The notes: generated by a model not told the origin, from the sequence alone. DNA of 64,000 bases from REEB95 sp963762425 (GCA_963762425.1 CAVXKY010000004.1:576889-640888), one strand, 5' to 3'. Shown: positions 30,238 to 39,659, counted from the stretch's first letter. Numbers and translations: made by a program.

Positions 30238-30257
30238 GGCCGCGCCGCTGCGCGGCC
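30238..30257. terminator. GC-rich hairpin between convergent genes
   Basis: GGCCGCGC (30238-30245), loop CGCT, GCGCGGCC (30250-30257): a perfect 8-bp stem between the stop of the PhoU-like gene (30216) and the stop of rnd (30268). No T-run, so a bidirectional stalling or RNA-stability hairpin is more likely than a classical terminator. Confidence 0.45.
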
Positions 30258-30267
30258 TGTGCTACGC

Positions 30268-31440
30268 CTACTGCGCGGCGGCGGGCGGCGATGTGCGCAC
30301 CAGCTTGATGCGCTTGCCCGCGGCGGTGAGCGCCAGGCGCCCGTGTTTCAGATCGAGCGCGTCCTTGCCGAATATCTCGGCGCGCCAGCCGTGCAGCGCG
30401 CGGACATGGGCGCTGTCGTCGGCGGCGATCATTTCCAAATCCTCGCTGTCGGCCACCAGCTTGGCCGCCACGTTGTTTTCCTCGCAACGCAGCTTTAACA
30501 GCACGCGCAGCAGATCGGTGAGCGGGCCGATCCCCGGCGGCGTTTCGCGCCGCGGCTCCGGTTCGGGATACTGGCTTTCCGGCGTGGCCTTGACCCGCGC
30601 CACCACGGCCAGCACCTCGGCCCCGAGCTTGCCCTCGGCGAAACTCCGCCCCAGGCCGCGCGTCCGCGCCAGCTCCTCGACGTCGGCGGGCGCGTGCGCC
30701 GCGATCTCCAACAGCGATTCCTCGCGCAGCAGCCGGTTGCGCGGCAGGTTGCGCTGCTGCGCCGCGATTTCCCGCCACGCCGCCAATTCGCGCACCAGCG
30801 CCAGCATGCGGCGGTTGTTGCTCCGCACCTTGATCCGCCGCCAGGCCAGCGCCGGATCGAGGAGATATGTCGCTGGATCGCACAGCACCGCCATCTCCTC
30901 GTCCAGCCAGGAATGACGGCCGGTCTTGTCGAGCTGCGCCGCCAGTTTTTCATACACTTTCCGCAGATGGGTCACGTCGTCGAGCGCGTATTTGACCTGG
31001 CGTTCGGTAAGCGGGCGGCCGGCCCAGTCGGTGAAGCGCGAGGATTTGTCGATTGCCGCGCCCGCCAGCCTGCCGGCCAGCGTCTCGTAGCTCGCGGATT
31101 CGCCGAAGCCGCACACCATGGCGGCCACCTGGGTGTCGAAGATCGGCGCCGGCACCTTGCGGTTGAGGTTGTAGAAGATTTCGAGGTCCTGGCGCGCGGC
31201 GTGGAACACCTTCAGCACCTTGGGATCGTCCATCAGCCGGAGCAGCGGATCGAGCGAGATGCCCGGGGCCAGCGGGTCGATGGCGGCGGCGTCATGCGGC
31301 CCCGCCACCTGCACCAGGCAAAGCTGCGGCCAATAGGTCTTGTCGCGCATGAATTCGGTGTCGACCGTGACATAGGGCTCGCCTTCGTGCTTCCGGCAGA
31401 AGGAATCGAGCGCTTCGGTGCTGGCTATCAACGGGGTCAT
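30268..31440 (-). CDS. rnd: Ribonuclease D
   Basis: 390 residues. 3'-5' exoribonuclease that trims tRNA and small RNA precursors. DEDD exonuclease motifs: VTVDTEFMRDKTYWPQLCLV (exo I, D and E), HAARQDLEIFYNL (exo II), and YALDDVTHLRKVYEKL (exo III, D). C-terminal HRDC domain around residues 200-285 (RELAAWREIAAQQRNLPRNR and onward). ATG 31440 is preferred; the frame extends much further upstream but overlaps the divergent aspS promoter region without a plausible domain. Confidence 0.93.
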   Translation of the reverse strand: MTPLIASTEALDSFCRKHEGEPYVTVDTEFMRDKTYWPQLCLVQVAGPHDAAAIDPLAPGISLDPLLRLMDDPKVLKVFHAARQDLEIFYNLNRKVPAPIFDTQVAAMVCGFGESASYETLAGRLAGAAIDKSSRFTDWAGRPLTERQVKYALDDVTHLRKVYEKLAAQLDKTGRHSWLDEEMAVLCDPATYLLDPALAWRRIKVRSNNRRMLALVRELAAWREIAAQQRNLPRNRLLREESLLEIAAHAPADVEELARTRGLGRSFAEGKLGAEVLAVVARVKATPESQYPEPEPRRETPPGIGPLTDLLRVLLKLRCEENNVAAKLVADSEDLEMIAADDSAHVRALHGWRAEIFGKDALDLKHGRLALTAAGKRIKLVRTSPPAAAQ

Positions 31441-31566
31441 GCGCTTTCTCTTACACCTAATGGCCGCGCGCCAAAAGGCCGCGCGGCGGGCTTCGCCCTG
31501 CTTGACAAGCCGGCGCCCGCCATGCGCTGTTCGCTCGATTTTCCACGACGGGTAACGATTCGAGCC

Positions 31567-33360
31567 ATGCATCCCTATCGTACGCATAACTGCGGCGAGC
31601 TTCGCCGGAAGGACGTCGGCGCGCCGGCGCGGCTCTCGGGCTGGGTGCACCGCAGGCGCGACCACGGCCAGCTGCTGTTCGTCGATCTGCGCGACCATTA
31701 CGGGCTGACGCAATGCGTCATCGACATCGGCAATGCTCTCTTCAAGGCGGTGGACGCCTTGAAGCTCGAAAGCGTCGTGACATTCACCGGCCAGGTGGTT
31801 AGCCGCTCGCCCGAAACCGTCAATCCCAAGCTTCCCACCGGCGAGATCGAATTGAAGATCGCCGAGCTCCAAATCCAGTCCGAGGCCGAGCCGCTGCCTT
31901 TGCCGGTCAGCGCCGAAGCGGACTATCCCGAGGATATGCGGTTGAAATACCGTTTCCTCGATTTGCGGCGCGAGACCATGCACGCCAACGTCATGCTGCG
32001 CTCGCATGTCATCCAGTCGATCCGCCGGCGCATGATCGAGGCTGGATTTGCCGAGTTCCAGACGCCGATCCTGACCGCCTCCTCGCCCGAGGGCGCGCGC
32101 GACTATCTGGTGCCGAGCCGGCTGCATCCGGGCGAGTTTTACGCGTTGCCGCAGGCGCCGCAGCAATTCAAGCAGCTGCTGATGGTGGCGGGCTTCGACC
32201 GCTATTTCCAGATCGCGCCCTGCTTCCGCGACGAAGCGAGCCGCGCCGACCGCAGCCCGGGCGAGTTCTACCAGCTCGATTTCGAGATGAGCTTCGTGAC
32301 CCAAGACGACGTCTTCGCCGCGATCGAGCCGGTGCTGGCGGGCGTGTTCGAGGAATTCGGCAAGGGCCGCAAGGTGACGAAACCGCCGTTCCCGCGCCTA
32401 TCCTTCGACGAGGCGTTGTTCAAATACGGCACGGATAAACCCGATCTGCGCAATCCCATTGTCATGAGCGATGTATCCGAGATCTTCCGCGCCTCGGGCT
32501 TCAAGCTCTTCGCGGGAATCCTCGCCAAGGACGCCAATGCCCGGGTCTGGGCGATCCCGGCGCCGGGCGGCGGCAACCGGGCATTCTGCGACCGAATGAA
32601 CGCCTGGGCGCAGGGCGAGGGCCAGCCCGGCATGGGCTATATCTTCTTCCGAGGGACCGAAGGCGCGGGCCCGGTGGCGACCAACCTCGGGCCCGAGCGC
32701 ACCGAGAAGCTGCGCGCCATGCTTGGGCTCAAGGATGGCGACGCGGTGTTTTTCGTCGCCGGATTGCCGGGGGCCTTCCGGCCCTTCGCCGCCTCGGCGC
32801 GCGTCAAGCTCGGCCAGGAATTGAAGCTCGTGGCCGAGGGCGAGTTCCGCTTCTGCTGGATCGTCGATTTCCCGATGTACGAATACAACGAGGAAACCAA
32901 GAAGATCGAATTCAGCCATAACCCCTTCTCGATGCCGCAAGGCGGGCTCGAGGCCTTGGAAAAACAGGACCCGCTCACCATCAAGGCGTTCCAATACGAC
33001 ATCGTCTGCAACGGCGTGGAGCTGTCCTCGGGCGCGATCCGCAATCACCGTCCCGACATCATGTACAAGGCCTTCGCCATCGCAGGTTATCCGGCGGCGG
33101 AGGTCGAGGCGCGCTTCGGCGGCATGCTCAACGCCTTCAAGTTCGGCGCGCCCCCGCATGGCGGCTCGGCCCCGGGCATCGACCGCATCGTCATGCTGTT
33201 GGCCGATACGCCGAACATCCGCGAGGTGGTCGCCTTCCCGATGAATCAGCAGGCCCAGGATCTGCTGATGCAGGCGCCGGCGCCAGTGCCGCCCGAACGC
33301 CTCAAGGAACTCCATATCCGCCTGGTGCCGCCCGATGCCAAGCCGCCCAAATCCAGTTGA
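31567..33360 (+). CDS. aspS: Aspartyl-tRNA synthetase
   Basis: 597 residues, full length for bacterial AspRS. N-terminal OB-fold anticodon-binding domain (LSGWVHRRRDHGQLLFVDLR), class-II motif 1 region (VIQSIRRRMIEAGFAEFQTP), motif 2 (YFQIAPCFRDEASRADRSPG), a GAD insertion domain (residues ~290-420), and motif 3 (GGSAPGIDRIVMLLADTPNI). ATG 31567 (MHPYRTHNCGELRR) matches the usual start. Divergent from rnd with a 126-base shared promoter region. Confidence 0.96.
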   Translation: MHPYRTHNCGELRRKDVGAPARLSGWVHRRRDHGQLLFVDLRDHYGLTQCVIDIGNALFKAVDALKLESVVTFTGQVVSRSPETVNPKLPTGEIELKIAELQIQSEAEPLPLPVSAEADYPEDMRLKYRFLDLRRETMHANVMLRSHVIQSIRRRMIEAGFAEFQTPILTASSPEGARDYLVPSRLHPGEFYALPQAPQQFKQLLMVAGFDRYFQIAPCFRDEASRADRSPGEFYQLDFEMSFVTQDDVFAAIEPVLAGVFEEFGKGRKVTKPPFPRLSFDEALFKYGTDKPDLRNPIVMSDVSEIFRASGFKLFAGILAKDANARVWAIPAPGGGNRAFCDRMNAWAQGEGQPGMGYIFFRGTEGAGPVATNLGPERTEKLRAMLGLKDGDAVFFVAGLPGAFRPFAASARVKLGQELKLVAEGEFRFCWIVDFPMYEYNEETKKIEFSHNPFSMPQGGLEALEKQDPLTIKAFQYDIVCNGVELSSGAIRNHRPDIMYKAFAIAGYPAAEVEARFGGMLNAFKFGAPPHGGSAPGIDRIVMLLADTPNIREVVAFPMNQQAQDLLMQAPAPVPPERLKELHIRLVPPDAKPPKSS

Positions 33361-33396
33361 CGGGGGATAACCGGCTTCGTGTTAGCCTATATCCGG

Positions 33397-34257
33397 ATGG
33401 TGGCGACGATCAGTAGCAGGACGTATCGCAAAACCGCGCGGCCCGGACTCATCGCGGCTTTCGCGGCATCGCTGGCTTGCCTCGCGCTTTCGCCCGCGCG
33501 AGCCGCCGAGATCACCATCGCGCCGCATCAGGCGCTTTACAGCCTTACGCTCGAATCCGCCAAATCCTCGAGCGGCGTGGTCGCGGCCTCGGGCGCCATG
33601 TTCTACAAATGGGGCGAGGCCTGCGACGGCTGGACGGTCGAGCAACGCTTCCGGCTGCGCATCGCCTATGCCGATCAGGACGGCGTCGACATCAGTTCGG
33701 CGCTGGTGACCTGGGAGTCGAAGGACGGGCTTAAATACCGTTTCAACGAGCGCCGCACGCGCAACGGCGAGACCGACGAGGAGCTGCGCGGTGAGGCCTC
33801 GCTCGACGGGCCGGGCAAGGGCGGCGTCGCGCAATTCACCAAGCCCCAGACCGCGACCATCAATCTGGCGCCGGGCGTGCTGTTCCCCACGGCGCATACG
33901 CTGTTCCTGATCGCGAGCGCCCAGGCCAACCAGCAATTCGTCGCGCGCGACGTGTTCGACGGCTCCGCGGTCGAGAATGCCGGCGAGGTCTCGGCGGTGA
34001 TCGGGCCTGAGCTCAAGCCGCCGGGCGGCAAGGCGCCCAAGCCCTTCAACGACCCGTTGCTGCAACGCCCGTCCTGGCAGATACGGCTCGCCTTCTTCCC
34101 GCCCGACGCCAAATCCGACCAGACCGAGCCCGATTACGAACTCGGCATGCGGCTTCTCGACAACGGCGTGACGCAGGACATGAAGCTCGACTACGGCGAT
34201 TACATCATCCGCGCCAAGCTCGACGAGATCGAGAAGCTGCCCAAGCCGGGCTGCTAG
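33397..34257 (+). CDS. DUF1849/EipB-type periplasmic envelope-integrity protein
   Basis: 286 residues from ATG 33397; GTG 33379 in frame is an alternative. Signal peptide ending ALSPARA-A. Mature part begins EITIAPHQALYSLTLES, the DUF1849 start. Two cysteines, one in GEACDGW and the other the very last residue (LPKPGC), correspond to the disulfide reported for Brucella EipB, a beta-spiral periplasmic protein needed for envelope integrity. Its TAG and the TAG of the convergent ROK gene share the palindrome CTAG. Confidence 0.85.
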   Translation: MVATISSRTYRKTARPGLIAAFAASLACLALSPARAAEITIAPHQALYSLTLESAKSSSGVVAASGAMFYKWGEACDGWTVEQRFRLRIAYADQDGVDISSALVTWESKDGLKYRFNERRTRNGETDEELRGEASLDGPGKGGVAQFTKPQTATINLAPGVLFPTAHTLFLIASAQANQQFVARDVFDGSAVENAGEVSAVIGPELKPPGGKAPKPFNDPLLQRPSWQIRLAFFPPDAKSDQTEPDYELGMRLLDNGVTQDMKLDYGDYIIRAKLDEIEKLPKPGC

Positions 34258-35162
34258 AGTTTTCCGTCCTCGGGCCAGAGCCACGCGGCGCCGCGCACGC
34301 CGCTGGAATCGCCCCAGCGCGGCGGCAGCAGCCTTGTCACCACCCGATCCGAGAAGACGTAACGTCCCCACAATCCGGGCACGGCGCAATAGAGCCGCTC
34401 GATCTGGCCGACGCCGCCGCCCAGCACGATGGCATCGGGATCGAGCAGGTTGATCGCCGAGGCCAGCGCGCGCGCGAGCCGCTCTTCATAGATCTGCATC
34501 GTCGCTTCGGCCGCCTTGTCGCCTTGGGCCGCGCGCTGGGATAGCCGGGTCGCGTCGAAATCCTCGCCGGTCCGTTCGCGGTGGTCGCGGGCCAAGGACG
34601 GGCCGGAAAGAAAGCTCTCGATGCAGCCCCGCTTGCCGCAATAGCAAGCCGGGCCGGGGCGCTCGTCATCCTGGGGCCAGGGCAGGGGGTTGTGGCCCCA
34701 TTCGCCGGCGATGCCGTTGGGTCCGGTCAGGACCCGTCCGCGCACGGCTATTCCGCCGCCGACGCCGGTGCCCAGGATCACGCCGAACACCGTCTCGAGC
34801 CCCTTGCCGGCGCCGTCCACCGCCTCGGACAGCGCGAAGCAATTGGCGTCATTGGCGAAACGCAACTTCCGCCCGAGCGCCGCTTCCAGATCCTTGTCGA
34901 AGGGCCGGCCGTTGAGGCAGGTGGAATTTGAATTCATGACCCGGCCGCTGGCCGGAGACAGCGCGCCCGGCATAGCGACGCCGATGCTGGCCCGGGCTCC
35001 CAGGGCCGTCTCCATCTCCAGCACCAGGGCGCGGACCGCCCCGATCACCGCGTCGTAGTCCGGACCGGGGGTCGCCACGCGCCGGCGCAGCACGATCCCG
35101 CCATCCGGGCCGAGCGCGGCCGCCTCGATCTTGGTGCCGCCGATGTCTATCCCGATCCGCAT
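34254..35162 (-). CDS. ROK-family sugar kinase
   Basis: 302 residues from ATG 35162. ATP-binding MRIGIDIGGTKIEAAALGPD at the start and the ROK zinc motif GPACYCGKRGCIESFLSGP (C-x-C-G-x2-G-C-x-E) identify a ROK kinase without a DNA-binding domain, so an enzyme and not a repressor. NDANCFALSEAVDGAGKG contains the catalytic Asp. Substrate is probably fructose, glucose or N-acetylglucosamine; the sequence does not decide. Confidence 0.9.
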   Translation of the reverse strand: MRIGIDIGGTKIEAAALGPDGGIVLRRRVATPGPDYDAVIGAVRALVLEMETALGARASIGVAMPGALSPASGRVMNSNSTCLNGRPFDKDLEAALGRKLRFANDANCFALSEAVDGAGKGLETVFGVILGTGVGGGIAVRGRVLTGPNGIAGEWGHNPLPWPQDDERPGPACYCGKRGCIESFLSGPSLARDHRERTGEDFDATRLSQRAAQGDKAAEATMQIYEERLARALASAINLLDPDAIVLGGGVGQIERLYCAVPGLWGRYVFSDRVVTRLLPPRWGDSSGVRGAAWLWPEDGKL

Positions 35163-35407
35163 GGCCCGATTCGCATCTTTACCGTTAGGCCGCCAAAACT
35201 TACCAAATCTTAAGATAGATGAACTTATAACCTGTCCAGGCCCGGAGCAGCGCATCGGGGCTTGCGGGGGCCGGCCCGCCCGGCTTCCGGCGGGTCCGCT
35301 GATCGGGGGTATCGGGGTATCCAGGCGTATAATCTTTTTAACTTCTTATACCCTAAAATCGAGCCCAAGCGCGCGTTTCGGCACCGGCGGGAAACAGGGA
35401 TGCGATC

Positions 35408-35803
35408 ATGATGAACGGCAAAATGAACGGCAAGACGAACGGCAAGCGGATTCTCATTGTCGAGGACAATGATCTCAACATGAAGCTCTTCCACGATCTG
35501 CTGGAAGCGCACGGCTACGATACCTTGCAGACCAAGGACGGCATGGAAGCGCTCAAGCTCGCGCGCGAGCATCATCCCGATCTCATCCTCATGGACATCC
35601 AGCTGCCCGAGGTCTCCGGCCTCGAGGTCACCAAGTGGATCAAGGAAGACGAGGACCTGCGGACGATACCGATCATCGCGGTCACCGCCTTCGCCATGAA
35701 GGGCGACGAGGAGAAGATTCGCGAGGGCGGGTGCGAAGCCTATATCGCCAAGCCGATCTCGGTCGCGAGTTTTCTCCAGACGGTCGCGCGTTTCCTGAAT
35801 TAG
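35408..35803 (+). CDS. divK: DivK-like single-domain response regulator
   Basis: 131 residues, a lone receiver domain. Acidic pocket VEDND, phosphoacceptor Asp in LILMDIQLPEVSGLEVTKWI, Thr in VTAFAMKGDEEKI, Lys in YIAKPIS. Sequence and the pleD gene 18 bases downstream match DivK of Caulobacter, which signals through DivJ/PleC to the cell-cycle regulator CtrA. The N-terminus is unusual: a run of three NGK units (MNGKMNGKTNGKR) encoded by an imperfect 12-base tandem repeat precedes the receiver fold. Confidence 0.92.
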   Translation: MMNGKMNGKTNGKRILIVEDNDLNMKLFHDLLEAHGYDTLQTKDGMEALKLAREHHPDLILMDIQLPEVSGLEVTKWIKEDEDLRTIPIIAVTAFAMKGDEEKIREGGCEAYIAKPISVASFLQTVARFLN

Positions 35804-35821
35804 CGAGTTGGTGGTTAGCCC

Positions 35822-37219
35822 ATGTCGGCACGCATCCTGGTCGTCGACGACGTCGACGTGAACGTGAAGCTGCTCGAGGCCAAGCTCTCGAGCGAGTATT
35901 TCAACGTGCTGTCCGCCAGTGACGGGCCGGGCGCGCTCACCGTCGCCCAGGAAGAGCGTCCCGATCTCATCCTGCTTGACGTGATGATGCCGCGCATGGA
36001 CGGCTTCGAAACCTGCAAACGCCTCAAGGCCGATCCCCGCACAGCCGACATTCCGGTGGTGATGGTGACCGCGCTCACGGAAACAGCCGACCGCGTGCGC
36101 GGGCTCGAGGCCGGCGCCGACGATTTCCTCACCAAGCCGGTCAACGACACCGCGCTGTTCGCCCGCGTCCGTTCGCTCGTCCGACTGCGCCGCATGACGG
36201 AAGAGTGGCGCCACCGCGAAGAGGTCTACGACCAATTCAACGCGCTGTTCGTCAAGGAAGCCCCGGTCGAGGATCGCGGTCCCGCCCGCATCCTGCTGTG
36301 GGAAGAGAACGCCTTCGCCGGCGCGCGCATCGCCGAGATGCTGGCGCCCGTGGCCAGCGAAACCGTCCGGCCGGGCTCGCCCGAGGAATTGCTGGCGAAT
36401 TGCGACCAGACCATCGAACTCGTGATCCTGTCGCTCGCCGGCAAGGTCGATGCGCTGCGCCTGGTCTCGCAGCTGCGCGCCAATGAGGCGAGCCGCGTCG
36501 TGCCGATCCTGCTCATGGCCGATCCCAACGAATTGCCGCGTCTCGCCAAGGGCCTCGATCTCGGCGCCACCGACTATCTGGTGCGCCCCTTGGACCGCAA
36601 CGAATTGATCGCCCGCGCCCGCACCAGCATCCGCCGCAAGCGGCTGCAGGACCGGTTGCAGGAAAACTACCAGAAGAGCCTGTCGCTGGCGCTGACCGAC
36701 GGCCTGACCGGCCTCTACAACCGCCGTTATCTCTCGGCCCATCTCGAAAGCCTGCTGCCGCACGTGGCCGAGGGCGCCAAGGGCCCGGCGCTGCTGATGT
36801 TCGACATCGATCTCTTCAAGCGGGTCAACGACAGCTACGGGCACGCCGCGGGCGACGCGGTGCTGCGCGAGGTTTCGGCGCGCGTGTCGCGCAACGTCCG
36901 CGCCTTCGATCTGGTGTCGCGCTACGGCGGCGAGGAATTCGTCGTGGTTCTGCCCGAAACCCCCTTGGCCGTGGCCGTGGTGGTGGCGGAGCGCTTGCGC
37001 GCCACCATCGCCGAGCAACCCATCATGGTCGGCGATCCGGCGATCGGACTCAACATCTCGATCAGCGTCGGCGTGTCGGTGACGCGCGGCGCCGATGAGA
37101 CCGCGGCCTCGCTGATGCGCCGCGCCGACGAGGCGCTTTACGCCGCCAAGGCGCATGGCCGCAACTGCGTGATGACGTTCCCGGCCGATGCGGTGACCGC
37201 CGACGGCGCCGCCGCCTGA
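35822..37219 (+). CDS. pleD: PleD-type diguanylate cyclase response regulator
   Basis: 465 residues: receiver domain (VVDDVDVNVKLLEAKLSSEY; Asp in LILLDVMMPRMDGFE; KPVNDTALF), a degenerate second receiver (residues ~150-270, with VILSLAG where the Asp would be), then a GGDEF domain with active-site GGEEF in VSRYGGEEFVVVLPE. The I-site R-x-x-D (RAFD) sits five residues before it, so c-di-GMP feedback inhibition should operate. PleD makes c-di-GMP during the swarmer-to-stalked type transition. Adjacent to divK as in Caulobacter. Confidence 0.95.
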   Translation: MSARILVVDDVDVNVKLLEAKLSSEYFNVLSASDGPGALTVAQEERPDLILLDVMMPRMDGFETCKRLKADPRTADIPVVMVTALTETADRVRGLEAGADDFLTKPVNDTALFARVRSLVRLRRMTEEWRHREEVYDQFNALFVKEAPVEDRGPARILLWEENAFAGARIAEMLAPVASETVRPGSPEELLANCDQTIELVILSLAGKVDALRLVSQLRANEASRVVPILLMADPNELPRLAKGLDLGATDYLVRPLDRNELIARARTSIRRKRLQDRLQENYQKSLSLALTDGLTGLYNRRYLSAHLESLLPHVAEGAKGPALLMFDIDLFKRVNDSYGHAAGDAVLREVSARVSRNVRAFDLVSRYGGEEFVVVLPETPLAVAVVVAERLRATIAEQPIMVGDPAIGLNISISVGVSVTRGADETAASLMRRADEALYAAKAHGRNCVMTFPADAVTADGAAA

Positions 37220-37246
37220 ACGATTTTTCCCGGAGAGCGCCAATGC

Positions 37247-37273
37247 AAAAGCCGCCCGGTTGGGCGGCTTTTT
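37247..37273. terminator. Bidirectional rho-independent terminator
   Basis: AAAAGCCGCCC (37247-37257), loop GGTT, GGGCGGCTTTTT (37262-37273). The A-run and T-run on opposite sides make it work for both pleD and the convergent rpmG. Confidence 0.85.
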
Positions 37274-37296
37274 GTTGGGTGGATTAGCGGGCGGAG

Positions 37297-37467
37297 CTAC
37301 TTGATCTTGCCTTCCTTGAAGACGACGTGCTTGCGCGCCACCGGATCGTATTTCTTCATCGACAGCTTCTCGGTCTTCACGCCGCGCGGATTCTTCTTGG
37401 TGACGTAAAAGAATCCGGTATCGGCGCTGCTGACGAGTTTGACGATGAGTGAGCCGCCCTTGGCCAT
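37297..37467 (-). CDS. rpmG: 50S ribosomal protein L33
   Basis: 56 residues starting MAKGGSLIVKLVSSADTGFF, then YVTKKNPRGVKTEKLSMKKY and DPVARKHVVFKEGKIK. This is the alphaproteobacterial L33 form without zinc-binding Cys pairs. Too short for ordinary size cut-offs but unambiguous. It ends 24 bases from the terminator shared with pleD. Confidence 0.96.
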   Translation of the reverse strand: MAKGGSLIVKLVSSADTGFFYVTKKNPRGVKTEKLSMKKYDPVARKHVVFKEGKIK

Positions 37468-37563
37468 GGCTGAATCCGCGTAATTGCCGGGAATTGGAAT
37501 GCGGACGAGACAATAGCGCCAGGGGCTTTCCTGTCAACTAGAATGGCTCCCGGGAGGAACGCA

Positions 37564-37983
37564 ATGCGGATGGCGCAGGGGCGGCTCGTGGTCGAAACCG
37601 GCGGGCAGGGGCTTTACGAGGTGACGGCCGAAATCGCCGCTTGGGTCGCTTCCCAGGGGATATCGGCCGGGCTCTTGACCCTGTTCCTGCGTCACAGCTC
37701 GGCTTCGATTCTGATCCAGGAAAACGCGGCACCCGAGGTGCGCGAGGACCTGCTCGCCTTCCTGCGCGATCTCGCGCCCGAGGAGACATCTCGCTGGCGC
37801 CACCAAGACGAGGGTCCGGATGACATGCCGGCGCATATCAAGAGCGCGCTGCTGCCGACCCAGCTCGCCGTGCCGGTGGCGGAAGCCCGGCTGTTGCTGG
37901 GCACGTGGCAGGGGATCTATGTCGTCGAACACCGGCGCGCGTCCCACCGGCGGGAACTGGTGCTGCACTTGGTGGGAGAATGA
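37564..37983 (+). CDS. YjbQ/UPF0047 family protein
   Basis: 139 residues from ATG 37564, preceded by GGGAGG at the right distance. UPF0047 pattern: LLTLFLRHSSASILIQENAA, HQDEGPDDMPAHIKSALL, and LLGTWQGIYVVEHRRASHRR. Members bind metal through conserved His and E. coli YjbQ has weak thiamine phosphate synthase activity; the physiological role is unsettled. Monocistronic as far as can be seen. Confidence 0.9.
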   Translation: MRMAQGRLVVETGGQGLYEVTAEIAAWVASQGISAGLLTLFLRHSSASILIQENAAPEVREDLLAFLRDLAPEETSRWRHQDEGPDDMPAHIKSALLPTQLAVPVAEARLLLGTWQGIYVVEHRRASHRRELVLHLVGE

Positions 37984-38456
37984 GTCGCAATCGTCTATCG
38001 GAGACGGGCCTGAATTTGGGCTGATTTAAATTCGGTCAAGCCGCGCTCGCGCGCTCAAAATTGAGGCAGGAATGGTAGGCCGGTGAACCCTATTCGGGTT
38101 CAATCCTCGATCAAAAAGGGGTGATTTCGTTGACCCCTCCTGGCTTATGCTTTACGGTTCTTCATAACAAGAATGTAACAAATGTCGCGCGTGGCTTCGT
38201 TTCGGAACGTCGTTCCGGGGTTCTAAAAACCGGCGAGCATCGGCAGAGGACTGCGGCAAAGGAGGCCGTGTCATCGGCTGTCTTGCCCGGGAATTCCAGA
38301 TCGCTTCCGGCGGGCCATCGGGGAAGAAAAGCCGATGCCGCAAGCGTTGTCATTGTCGCCTAATTGTCTGATCGGCATCGCTTTGGCGAGTGACGCAGAT
38401 CAAGGCGGCTTCCCGTCTTTCTCGCGCATGATGCCGGACACATTGGTTCAGGAACC
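37984..38456. other. Intergenic region before hopanoid genes
   Basis: No gene supported. It holds a small hairpin GAACCC-TATTC-GGGTTC at 38085-38101, partly overlapping a T-arm-like stretch (TCGGG, loop TTCAATC, CTCGA). The 80-codon open frame at 38121-38363 has no recognisable composition or ribosome site. Confidence 0.5.
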
Positions 38457-39659
38457 ATGATGACGGCGAATTTTCTCCTATCATTGCCGCCGGCCTATCT
38501 TTTCGGCCTTGGCCTTGCCGCCGCCTCAGGGGCCTATCTGCTTCTGGCGTTGTGGCGCGTGGCGATGAGCCGGTTCGATACGGCATTGCCGCGGGCGGCA
38601 TCCCCGTCCTTCCTTCCGCCGGTGACGGTGCTGAAACCGCTTTGCGACGCGGAGCCGCGACTCTATGAATGCTTGCGCTCGTTCTGCGAACAGGATTATC
38701 CCGATATGCAGATCGTGTTCGGCGTCGGCGATTCCGGGGACGGCGCCATTCCCGTGGTCAAGCGGCTGATCGCCGAATTTCCCGGCCGGGATTTGGCGCT
38801 GGTGATCGACGGCGGCGTGCATGGCTCCAATCTGAAGGTCGGCAATCTGGTCAACATGGCGCGCTTGGCAAAGCACGACATCATCGCCGTCTCCGACAGC
38901 GACATTCTGGTCGCGCGCGATTGCCTTGCCCAGTTCGTGACGCCGTTCGCCGATCCGTCCACCGGCGCGGTCACCTGCCTCTACAGGGCGGCGCCGGCAT
39001 CCGGGCTCGCCTCGAAACTGGGCGCGCTGTTCATCAACGACTGGTTCCTGGCCTCGGCGATGGTCGATGCGGACATGCGCGAGGTCACTTATTGCTTCGG
39101 TCCGTTGAGCGCGGTGCGCCGCGACGCGCTGGAAGCCATCGGCGGCTTCGCCCGGCTCACATCCCAGCTCGCCGACGATTTCATGATGGGCAATCTCATC
39201 GCCGCTTCGGGCTACAAGGTGCGGCTGTCGCATGTGGTGCCGAGCACCGTCGTCGCCGAGAATTTCAGCTCATTGTTCTGGCACGAGCTGCGTTGGGCGC
39301 GCACGGTCAAGGCGGTCCGGCCCTTTGATCATTTCCTCTCGGTGATAATGGAGCCGCTGCCCTTGCTGGCGGCGCTGCTGTTGCCCTATCCGTTTCTCGG
39401 CGGCTGGGCCGTCCTGGCCGCAATCGTGATGCTGCGCATGGCGCTCCATTGCCTGCTGCACGCGCGCTTCAGCTTCACCTATTCCGCCTGTCCCTGGCTG
39501 CTGCCGTTGCGCGAAGGACTGTGCTTCGCCGTCTGGGTGGCGAGCTATCTCGGCAGCGACGTCCATTGGCGCCACCGCCGCTTCGTCATCGGCTCGGGCG
39601 GCGAGCTCATACCGCAGGCCGTTCGCGTGCAATCGGCCATCACGGTTGTCGGCCTGTGA
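38457..39659 (+). CDS. hpnI: Hopanoid biosynthesis glycosyltransferase HpnI
   Basis: 400 residues. Ceramide-glucosyltransferase-like GT2/GT21 enzyme that adds an N-acetylhexosamine to bacteriohopanetetrol. Seen: N-terminal membrane helix, PPVTVLKPLCDAEPRLYECL, DSD metal site in IIAVSDSDILVARDC, and the HELRWARTVKA Q/R-x-x-R-W motif, then C-terminal membrane helices. Two adjacent ATGs at 38457 and 38460 with AGGA upstream. Followed by hpnK with a GTGA overlap, which supports the assignment. Confidence 0.88.
   Translation: MMTANFLLSLPPAYLFGLGLAAASGAYLLLALWRVAMSRFDTALPRAASPSFLPPVTVLKPLCDAEPRLYECLRSFCEQDYPDMQIVFGVGDSGDGAIPVVKRLIAEFPGRDLALVIDGGVHGSNLKVGNLVNMARLAKHDIIAVSDSDILVARDCLAQFVTPFADPSTGAVTCLYRAAPASGLASKLGALFINDWFLASAMVDADMREVTYCFGPLSAVRRDALEAIGGFARLTSQLADDFMMGNLIAASGYKVRLSHVVPSTVVAENFSSLFWHELRWARTVKAVRPFDHFLSVIMEPLPLLAALLLPYPFLGGWAVLAAIVMLRMALHCLLHARFSFTYSACPWLLPLREGLCFAVWVASYLGSDVHWRHRRFVIGSGGELIPQAVRVQSAITVVGL

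Noticed and set aside
35225..37537. 770-codon frame opposite divK-pleD
   Set aside because: Antisense shadow of two well-supported regulators and of L33.
38085..38115. T-arm-like sequence (TCGGG, loop TTCAATC, CTCGA) suggesting a tRNA
   Set aside because: No matching acceptor stem, D-arm or anticodon arm within 70 bases upstream; likely chance or a decayed fragment.
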